Source: Lomentospora prolificans
Lineage: Eukaryota > Ascomycota > Sordariomycetes > Microascales > Microascaceae
Assembly: GCA_029532625.1 (NCBI GenBank)
Contig: JARFXM010000011.1
Location: 4,725,501 to 4,789,500 of the forward strand
DNA: 64,000 nucleotides
Direction: 5' to 3'
Position numbers and translations under genes: made by a program. The notes under the pieces were generated by a model. That model was not told where the DNA came from, ran no database searches, and saw only the letters and a program-made list of their open reading frames with translations. How positions within the stretch are numbered: position 1 is the stretch's first letter; the number at the start of each line of letters is the position of its first letter. Below, in pieces: positions 54,437 to 62,185 of the stretch.

Positions 54437-55204
54437 ATGGCTTCCAACCCTCCTGCGAGGTTTACCTTGCTCAAGCGCCGTACAGGCATTACCCGTGAAC
54501 AATACAACGAACACTGGCACGGCGTGCATGGGAGCCTCCTCGCCTCCCTCCCCGACTTCCGCCGCTCTCACCACACCTACATTCAAAACCACCTTCACGA
54601 CATCCCCGGATCCCTTGCAGGACGTATCACGCAAAGTCCTATTTGGGACGGCTTCGCTCAAACTTTCCAGAATGTGTACGAGGAGGGGGTCGTGGACTTC
54701 TTCGACCAGCCCGACTTTATGAACCATGTCCGACCGGATGAGGAGAAATTTCTCGACTGGGCTGCGAGTACGACGACATACGCTGAGCAGCATATTCTCA
54801 AGGACGGGCCCACAAGGGGTGTCAAGTACGTTTCTTTCATCAGGGCCAAGGATGGGATGAGCCAGGGCGAATTTTCGGATTACTGGCTCAACAAACATGT
54901 CCACCACGTCCAGGGTGTCAAGGGCTTCTGGGATCGCGCTATAAGATATTGCCAATACCACGCGAAGCCAGAACTCTTCAGGGGCTCCTCGGAGATGGAG
55001 AAGGAGGATGCCTTTGCTGGTGTAGCGGAAATCTACTTCGAATCCATGGCCGATTTGGAGGCTGCGTTGAATGACGCTGAGTTTTTGTCCGTAGTTGCCG
55101 CTGATGGAAAGAATTTCGCCAAGGCGGGCTCACTCGTCTTTATTACTGAGGATTGGCCCATGTTGGTTAATGGAGAAATTCCGTCAAAGCCTGGCAGTAC
55201 ATAG
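54437..55204 (+). CDS. EthD-domain protein (two tandem domains)
   Basis: Single-exon gene, about 255 residues. The first EthD-like dimeric alpha/beta barrel half is FTLLKRRTGITREQYNEHWH, GVHGSLLASLPDFRRSHHTY. A second similar half is VKYVSFIRAKDGMSQGEFSD, YWLNKHVHHVQGVKGFWDRA, and AGVAEIYFESMADLEAALND fits the last strand and helix. EthD folds are used by enzymes acting on aromatic or lactone intermediates (for example methylmuconolactone isomerases and anthraquinone-pathway proteins) and by proteins of unknown activity. The start at 54437 has the GCCATGGCT context; in-frame ATGs at 54404 and 54410 precede it. Position between the transporter and the flavin hydroxylase suggests a role on a ring-derived intermediate (inference). 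Confidence 0.85.
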   Translation: MASNPPARFTLLKRRTGITREQYNEHWHGVHGSLLASLPDFRRSHHTYIQNHLHDIPGSLAGRITQSPIWDGFAQTFQNVYEEGVVDFFDQPDFMNHVRPDEEKFLDWAASTTTYAEQHILKDGPTRGVKYVSFIRAKDGMSQGEFSDYWLNKHVHHVQGVKGFWDRAIRYCQYHAKPELFRGSSEMEKEDAFAGVAEIYFESMADLEAALNDAEFLSVVAADGKNFAKAGSLVFITEDWPMLVNGEIPSKPGST

Positions 55205-56150
55205 GGAAGATTCGGCGGGCAGCAAAACATGTATGATACAAAAATAGAATAATATTATTGCCTCCTTTCAAACGGTGGAATGAAGTACATGATTGTTCAA
55301 AATTAAAAATTGCGTTGCCGACACATGTATGCTTGAACAGAATCTTTGAATAATTTAGGGATCTTGAGTGATTTTTACTAGATATTACTGTGGTGCTGAT
55401 GACCGAGTCTTGCGTAGACTGGAGATGGCTCGCCATGTGCGACCTGCTGGATGAAAGTCATGAAGATCCTCCACGACGTAATCTCCAACTCTAGATTAAT
55501 ACAAAACTACTGATTAGTGCTAATGGTATAAGAGAGAGAGAGGTATAAGAGAGTGGTATAAGGGAGAGAGAGAGAGAGAGACGAGAAACTTGTGCCCTTG
55601 CGGACTGACCTCTCATTCCTCCCGTCTGCAGCTATTGAAGCTAATCGCTCGACGCAATAATATAGCTGCACCAGAAGGTCATCGGCCCAGGCTGGCAGGA
55701 CAAGGGGAGTGCGGAGCAATTCAGGTACCACATTTCCCCAGACCTCACCTCCAATATTCGGTGGGTCTCATTGGCTCCTCGCCATCTCTCCACGCCGCCC
55801 CGTCTGTCAGTGACGGATAAAGTGGCTTTCTCTCCTCGGGCAACCCCTGCAGTTACGCATAGAGGAGTAAACCGAAAAGTCCCATGTGGCCTGTGGGAGT
55901 ATGCAGTCCGGAAAGACGGTCGTACGAGTTTGCGGAGCAAGTGGTGATCCTACTCAGGCTTTCCGCTCTTCATATTCTAGCGATGGACGTGCAGCAACAG
56001 ACGGTAGTAGTGATCGAGGCTGCCACGCGACGCAGCTGTCTCTCTTCGTATTTTATCAGTATTTGATACCATTGTTCAAGTACAACTGCTTCATTCACCT
56101 CCCTCTCCCACTACCGTCGGTCTTATTCTGTTCCATATCCATTAACCAGC
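55205..56150. other. Intergenic stretch with GA microsatellite
   Basis: Holds a purine microsatellite at about 55526-55584 (GGTATAAGAGAGAGAGAG-type units repeated) and the promoter of the flavin monooxygenase. Pyrimidine-rich sequence at 56090-56150 resembles a fungal core promoter. Overlapping open frames at 55641-55940 (-) and 55886-56248 (+) are rejected. Confidence 0.5.
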
Positions 56151-58001
56151 ATGCGGGGCTCACTCAACCTCGACGTGACGGTGCTCATCGTGGGCGCCGG
56201 ACCATCCGGTGCTACCACGGCCCTCCTTCTCGCCCGCATGGGTGTTAAGTCTATGGTTATATCGAAACATAGGAGCACTGCGAATACTCCCCGGGCTCAC
56301 ATCTTTAACCAGAGAGCCATGGAAGTTCTCAGGGATGCTGGCCTCGAGGGCCCGTTAAAGCACATTGCCTGCCCGGTACAACGTAAGCTGGTCCTAATAA
56401 TTTGCCACATTGGTTCCTCTCAGTTCTGGGCTAATAACCATGTACCAGACATGCAACACACTTCGTGGCTTGAGTGCTTAGCCGGTGAGGAGTTTGGCAG
56501 GATCTACGCATGGGGCAACAAGCCTGGCCAAAAAGGCGACTACGAGCTGGCCAGTCCTTGCCAGATGTCCGACCTGCCCCAGAGCCTGATGGAGCCTGTC
56601 CTGGTCGACGAGGCCACAAAACTCGGTGCCGACTTCAGGTTCTATACGGAACTTGTTAGCTTTGAACAGGACCCGGACGGCGTGACTGCTACGCTGCGCG
56701 ATCGCAGCACCGAGGGCACCTACACTGTTACGGCAAAGTACCTCATAGGCGCAGACGGTGCCAACAGCAAGGTCATTGAGCAGCTCGGGATCCCCGTCTC
56801 CGGTGTGACGCATAGCGACGCATTCAACGTCCACATCAAGTGTGATCTGTCAAAGTACTTCTCCCACCGATCGGGCAGCTTGAACTGGGTGTTGAGCTCG
56901 ACGGCACCCGAATGGGCAGCGGTCGGAAACTTCCGAATGGTTCGGCCTTGGGACGAATTTGTCGTCTCCATGCATCCCGCTTCCAAAGGTCTCAACCCTA
57001 TCGACCAGCCTGATGATGTTATCCTTGAGCGCCTCCGGCAGCTTATTGGAGACGACACCATAGACATTGAGATTCTGTCGACATTTAGGTGGACCATTCG
57101 TGAGCAGTTCGCCGACAGGTACCAAGAAGGCCGTGTCATGTGTATTGGCGACGCCGTCCATCGCCATCCTCCCATCAATGGCCTGGGAAGCAATACATGC
57201 ATTTCCGATGCTTTCAACTTGTCGTGGAAATTGGCCTACGTCCTTAAGGGTTGGGCTTCTCCTGATCTTCTGGACTCTCTTACAATCGAGCGCAAGCCCG
57301 TGGGTGATGGTGTCGTCCGAAGGGCGAATGATGGCATGCTGGCTCATAGAAGACTATGGGCTCTGATTGGAACCGACCCTGAGTCTCGGAGAAAATTCAG
57401 GGACAACCTGGCCGCTGCCACTCCCGAGGGCGCTCGGGCGCGAGAGAATCTCCGGCTCGCCCTCATGGCCACGGAAGACGAGGTGCAGTCACTCGGCATC
57501 CAGATGAATCAAACGTACCTAGCCGACGGTTCCGCTACATTTGTTGAGCCCGGCGACGTTGCGCCCGACTTTGGCGACCTCAACACCCTCCGTCAGGTCA
57601 AAGTCACCACCTTTCCCGGTTATCACCTGCCCCACGTCTGGATCGCGGCGGATGGTCAATCTCCTCGTCTCTCGACCCTTGACATTACAGGCCAGAATCG
57701 TTTCACGCTCTTGACCGGTATCGGCGGCGAGGCGTGGAAGAAGGCGGCCGAGGAAGTCTCCAACGCGGGAGGCGTCCAGGTTGCTGCATACACCATCGGG
57801 TTCCGTGGCGATTATATCGACTGCTATAGCGACTGGCATCATGTCCGCGGGGTACATGAGACTGGCGCGGTTCTCGTCCGACCTGACCATTTTATTGCTT
57901 GGAGGTGCCAGGACCTTGTTTCCGATCCTACTTTGAAGCTGGCAGAGGTGTTGGGGAAGATATTGGGAAAGACCCCGGCTCTGGGTTCGAACGGCGCGTG
58001 A
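56151..58001 (+). CDS. FAD-dependent aromatic-ring monooxygenase (TfdB/phenol hydroxylase-like)
   Basis: Group A flavoprotein hydroxylase that uses NAD(P)H and O2 to add a hydroxyl to a phenolic ring. Two exons fit, 56151-56382 and 56449-58001, giving 594 residues. The FAD motif is VLIVGAGPSGATTALLLARM at residues 11-30. YLIGADGANSKV carries the DG motif. RVMCIGDAVHRHPPINGLGS holds the GD motif that contacts the flavin ribose (about residue 311). SDAFNLSWKLAYVLKG continues the fold. The C-terminal 150 residues form the thioredoxin-like lobe seen in phenol hydroxylases. The 66-nt intron is a multiple of three and has no stop, so reading through adds 22 residues; splicing restores PVQHMQHTSWLECLAG, which fits the family better. 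It would feed the extradiol dioxygenase 3.5 kb away (inference). Confidence 0.9.
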   Translation: MRGSLNLDVTVLIVGAGPSGATTALLLARMGVKSMVISKHRSTANTPRAHIFNQRAMEVLRDAGLEGPLKHIACPVQRKLVLIICHIGSSQFWANNHVPDMQHTSWLECLAGEEFGRIYAWGNKPGQKGDYELASPCQMSDLPQSLMEPVLVDEATKLGADFRFYTELVSFEQDPDGVTATLRDRSTEGTYTVTAKYLIGADGANSKVIEQLGIPVSGVTHSDAFNVHIKCDLSKYFSHRSGSLNWVLSSTAPEWAAVGNFRMVRPWDEFVVSMHPASKGLNPIDQPDDVILERLRQLIGDDTIDIEILSTFRWTIREQFADRYQEGRVMCIGDAVHRHPPINGLGSNTCISDAFNLSWKLAYVLKGWASPDLLDSLTIERKPVGDGVVRRANDGMLAHRRLWALIGTDPESRRKFRDNLAAATPEGARARENLRLALMATEDEVQSLGIQMNQTYLADGSATFVEPGDVAPDFGDLNTLRQVKVTTFPGYHLPHVWIAADGQSPRLSTLDITGQNRFTLLTGIGGEAWKKAAEEVSNAGGVQVAAYTIGFRGDYIDCYSDWHHVRGVHETGAVLVRPDHFIAWRCQDLVSDPTLKLAEVLGKILGKTPALGSNGA

Positions 58002-58310
58002 AGTGATTATTACTATTATTACTGTTTATATTCATATCATGGCACATGCTAGCTTTCTAGAGTTTAGAATAAAATCAAAAATAAAACTGTTAATTCTTCG
58101 TCAAAATGGATGTTACTAGCCGTGAAATTGCGATGGTCGTTAGAGACTGTCAATCATCGGCAACAACAATCCGTATTATTTCGCCTCCGGAATCAACCCC
58201 TTCATTTAATGCAGGGCCATGACGAGGAATAATAGCAACGAATCATAACTGCAACAGGCACGAAGTATGGCATCAAGAAAGCTTTATTAAGAATCTAATT
58301 AATCTATTGT
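58002..58310. other. Convergent 3' region
   Basis: About 310 bases between the 3' ends of the monooxygenase (+) and the FAH-family gene (-). AT-rich, suited to two polyadenylation regions. No gene. Confidence 0.55.
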
Positions 58311-59261
58311 CTATTCGAACTTCATCCTGTTGCTTACCCGTCCAATCTTCTCAATCTCAATCTCCACCAAGTCGCCATCCTTCAGGAACGCTTGGGGCTT
58401 CATGAAGAGGCCAACGCCACCGGGGGTTCCGGTCATGATCAGAGATCCCTTTTGCAAGGTCTGGCCTTGACTGCAGAACTCGATCAACTTGGCAACGCCA
58501 AAGCACAGGTCCGAGGTATTCGTGCTTTGTCTAATTTCTCCGTTCACGTATGTCTTGAGATCAAGGCCACTCGCATCCCCGAGAACATGAGAAGACACAA
58601 TGCAGGGACCCAACGGTGCGTACTTGTCGAAAGACTTGCTGAATGTCCACTGGGGAACGGGCCCCGCCTTACCAGGCTCACGTTGCCAGTCACGAGCGCT
58701 AACGTCGTTGCCGGAGGTGTAGCCTGCCACGTACTGGAGCGCGTCCGCCGCTGATACGTTCTTGGCGTCTTTTCCAATGACAATGACGAGCTCTCCCTCG
58801 TAATCACACTGTTCCTGAGCCACCTTGGGGATAGGGATGTCCTCCCCGTGATCAGCCACAGCAGGACCGGGCTTGGTGAAGACGGTAGGGCAGGTGGGGA
58901 GTGGCCTGCCGGTTTCGAGAACTGGTAATACATCTTAGCGAACAATCTCCGCAGATTTCAGTTCACTGGGCTTACTGTGAGTCTTGTAATTGAGGCCGAT
59001 GCATCGGATGATGGGTACCTCAGACGCTTCAATAGGGCCCAGTAACTTCGCAACAGTCTCGACCTTGTCTGTGAGCTTGGCTGAGAAAATGCTCTCGCCC
59101 TCTAGGACTTTGACCTGAAGTTTTCCATCTTGCGCAAGCTGCGCGATAGAAGTAGCGTCTGACTCGTTCTCAAGAATGGGTTCCCCATAGCGAACTGTGC
59201 TCTCACCACCGTTAGGGATGTAGCGCACGAGGCGATCCCAAGCAACTAGACGTGATGCCAT
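58311..59261 (-). CDS. Fumarylacetoacetate hydrolase family protein
   Basis: Metal-dependent enzyme of the FAH superfamily (2-hydroxyhepta-2,4-diene-dioate isomerase, acylpyruvate hydrolase and related), which hydrolyses, decarboxylates or isomerises 2-keto acids from ring cleavage. Two exons fit, 59261-58976 and 58921-58311, giving 298 residues. IRCIGLNYKTHILET crosses the splice and is the conserved opening of the fold. PTVFTKPGPAV follows. CDYEGELVIVIGKDAKNVS carries the two Glu metal ligands (ExE) and YTSGNDVSARDWQ the Asp. SLIMTGTPGGVGLFMKP and DGDLVEIEIEKIG end the barrel. All ligands are present. It is transcribed divergently from the extradiol dioxygenase, with starts 474 bp apart, so co-regulation from a shared promoter is likely. 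Exact reaction not determinable. Confidence 0.92.
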
Positions 59262-59735
59262 TGCGCTTGTTTGTGTTGTATTGATGTGTTGTGAATGGGG
59301 GGTGTATGTTTGGACTCGAACCAGCGGTAAAAATGTGTGGAAACAATAAATCGGCAAGCCATAAATAACTGCTGCTTTTAGCAGCTGTAGATGGCCTGGT
59401 GCCGTCGTCGAGCTCTTCGGACTGGTATCGCCGGGCATCGGAAAACAAAAACCACTTTTGCCGGCTTACAACTTGGCGCGGACTCTGGCAAAAGTGGTGC
59501 ACTGCCACAACGCGGAGCCATCGCCAAAATTCTTCGGAGACAAGTAGCCGGCTTGCATCCGGAGCGGCAACGAAGTTTATAGAATAAGACATATTTCCAA
59601 GTTAAAAACAAAGGACAGGCTATTTATTCACCAAGTTAAGTAAATAAAAAAAAAAAAGAATTAGCCCTGTTCGAGTCACACATTATCGTCAATTTGATCG
59701 TATCCGTCCAACCTTGTCCATCAATCTTGTCCGTC
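59262..59735. promoter_or_regulatory. Shared divergent promoter of FAH-family gene and extradiol dioxygenase
   Basis: A 474-bp region between two divergent starts. It holds the 12-bp inverted repeat described separately and two GCCGGCTT words (59460-59467 and 59550-59557). An A-rich tract lies at 59639-59660. GCCGGC contains back-to-back CGG/CCG triplets of the type bound by Zn2Cys6 regulators, and such a regulator is encoded 2.5 kb away. The link is inferred. Confidence 0.5.
59451..59498. promoter_or_regulatory. Perfect 12-bp inverted repeat (candidate operator)
   Basis: ACCACTTTTGCC at 59451-59462 is matched exactly by GGCAAAAGTGGT at 59487-59498, with a 24-bp spacer. It sits in the middle of the divergent promoter, about 190 bp from the FAH-family start and 240 bp from the dioxygenase start. 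I saw no other copy in the window. Symmetry and position suggest a binding site for a dimeric regulator. Confidence 0.5.
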
Positions 59736-60828
59736 ATGCCTCTTGCGCCAGAAGATCAGCGCATCCGCATCCTGCGCACTGCGTACGTGGTCTACTACCA
59801 TAGTGACCTGACGAAAATACGCAAGTTCTACGCGGACTTTGGACTTGCCATTGCCGAGGAGAGGGAAAATGAGATCTTCTTCAAAGGTTATGGCACGGAG
59901 CCCTTCATTTACGTCGCCAGGAAAGGCGATGGGCAAAGCAAGTTTGGTGGCGGGGCGTATGAAGTTGAGTCCCGCGCTGAGCTAGAAAAGGCCGCAGCTC
60001 TGCCAGGAGCGAGTCCAATCGCCAAGCTAGACGCTCCTGGAGGCGGCGAGGTCGTAACCCTCACCGACCCCATCGGGTTCAACGTCTTCCTCGTCTATGG
60101 CCAAACATCCAAAGAGCCCGAAGCACCCGAGCTCTCCCGCCTCGTTGTCAACTACGAGGACGAAAAGCCCCGCAAAGGCGAGTTCCACAGGTTCAAGACC
60201 GGCCCGGCCCTTGTGCACCGCTGGGGCCACTACGGCGTCACCTATCCCGAGGGCAAGTACCAGGAGATGTACGACTGGTATACCAAGACCCTGGCCCTGG
60301 CGCCCTCCGACGTGGTGTACCGGGGCGAGGAGCCCGTGTGCTGCTTTTTCCACATCGATCGAGACCTCGAATACACGGACCACCACTCCTTCTTCTTCAA
60401 GCCCTGCAAGCCTGGCGCGGACCCTGCAGTCGCCCACTCGGCGTTCGAGGTGCATGACTTTGACGTCCAGCAGCTAGGTCACCAGTACCTGCAGAGTCAA
60501 GGGCACGAGCTATGTTGGGGTGTTGGCAGAGTAAGTTGCCGCGATAGCCTCCCTACTCTGTTTTTCTTTCCCTTGTCCATGTACTAATTGGAGATGCAGC
60601 ACGTTCTTGGCAGTCAGGTATTCGACTATTGGTTTGATCCGAGCAAGTTTATCGTCGTATGTACTCCATGAAGCGACGCATTTTATTGACCCTTTCAACG
60701 GCTGACTCCAATGGCAGGAACATTACGCGGATGGTGACCTTGTCAATTCCAAGACGGAGATTTCCAAGGTCCAGGCTGGTCCTGACGCCTTGGCGATCTG
60801 GGGTCCTCCTGTTCCCCCAGTATTCTGA
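59736..60828 (+). CDS. Extradiol ring-cleavage dioxygenase (VOC superfamily, BphC-like)
   Basis: Non-haem Fe(II) dioxygenase like 2,3-dihydroxybiphenyl or catechol 2,3-dioxygenase, opening catechols by meta-cleavage. Three exons fit: 59736-60530, 60600-60656 and 60718-60828, giving 320 residues. Two vicinal-oxygen-chelate modules are visible: the N-terminal one (TAYVVYYHSDLTKIRKFYAD) and the catalytic C-terminal one. Candidate metal ligands are His165 (RWGHYGV), His234 (AHSAFEVHD) and Glu285 (EHYADGD), the 2-His-1-Glu triad. GVGRHVLGSQVFDYWFDPS, with His266 and Tyr275, is the signature that precedes the Glu ligand in bacterial extradiol enzymes. Each of the last two exons encodes an essential part of the site, so the splicing is well supported. 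Many fungal relatives are annotated only as glyoxalase family. Substrate unknown. Confidence 0.88.
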
Positions 60829-62185
60829 ACGAAAGGGGATTGTTGTCGGGTTTGACGATAATTATACGATTCTGTAATGAAATAGATTGAATTTCCAGAC
60901 AATTTAACCTCGTAATAGCCCCTACACGCTAATAATCATCTGAATCAGATGGACCGGTGAACGGCACTGCGTTCGATTCGCTTGAAGTCAATTAACGGCT
61001 TGAACCAGCTCCCGACTCGCCGAGCCGTAGTCCCTGGCCCGACATTGTTGCCGACACCACCCTCTTCTCGCAGGTACTTATTATTACTCACTTTGGCCGC
61101 CAGGCAAAGCTGGGCACACTAGCGTTTTCATACTAGTTTAGCGCCACCACTTTACCCGACCTTCCCCTCACGCAACCTGTCAAGGTCTGGACTGTTATCA
61201 CCTCGGTTCGAGGGGCTGTCTCCTTGGCGTAAACCTTGGGTACGGTGACTGAGCATCGTCCAAAGCGTCCAGCAACGACGAGCCTCACGATGGAGAGGGA
61301 AGACTACAATGCCTCGGGGAGTGAGATTTCTGCTTACCAACTCCTGAGGGAGATCTGGAGTGCTATGAAAAAGAATAGGGAATGCATGTCACAGTGCTGC
61401 TATTAGTAGCTATGAAATGGTCGGTCATGGCCTGGCGTTGATTTTGAAAAGGACTGCTCACCCAAATAGTCCGGGAAGCCTCATCTTTCCTGTCCACCGC
61501 GGACTGAACAAGGCCAAATGTCGAAGCACCACAATGTGCAGGTCCGAATAATTATAGCTGGAGCTCGTACTATGTATCTTTCGACGCATGGCTCTCGCAT
61601 CTGTAGATCCATCCACAGATCTCCCCGGATTATTTTCTATGGGGTCTAGGGCAATAATTTCCATTGTGCGGAGATATTCATGGACTGCGGGGGCGAGATT
61701 TGGGTGCTTGATGGACTCGGCACTAAAAACACTCGAATGTGCGGTGCTGGCTCTACAAACGGCTAGCCTGGAATTCAAGGCGGCTTTATTTTATGCTTCC
61801 CCATGTTAACTGGCATAGGCTTGAATCTGGGTGTGAGCCACAACCCAACCCGAGGAATCTCACTCCCTTCTTTTCTCCAATTTCCGACTACACCACGCAG
61901 CCAGCCTGGCCTCACTGCAACAGCAACTTTGCCTCTCGCAACTTGCTTTGTTTGTATCTTTGTCGTAGGCTTTGGGAGTACGCTCAAGGCGGACCGTTAC
62001 CTATCTTTTCACACTCTTCTCTCTCCTCTCGTCTCGTCTCCTCTCTCCTCTCCTCTCTCCTCTCCTCTCCCTCTCTCTTTCTTTGCGCTTGTCCCGATCA
62101 GCAGCTGCAAGGCCGCTCGTATTCGGCATAAACGCCCGCCTAATCAATTGCTAGTACAGTGACCGCTCCAAAAAGAGCTTCATCC
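60829..62185. other. Intergenic region upstream of the regulator gene
   Basis: About 1.36 kb without a supported gene. Near the 3' end, 62011-62094 is an almost pure CT tract (CTCTCCTCTC repeated), typical of fungal promoters and 5' leaders. The frames at 61458-61778 (-) and 61588-61809 (+) lie over each other and show no domain. Confidence 0.5.

Noticed and set aside
59311..59330. GGACTCGAACC-like words suggesting a tRNA T-arm
   Set aside because: No cloverleaf partner arms or acceptor stem nearby; no tRNA could be built here or elsewhere in the window.
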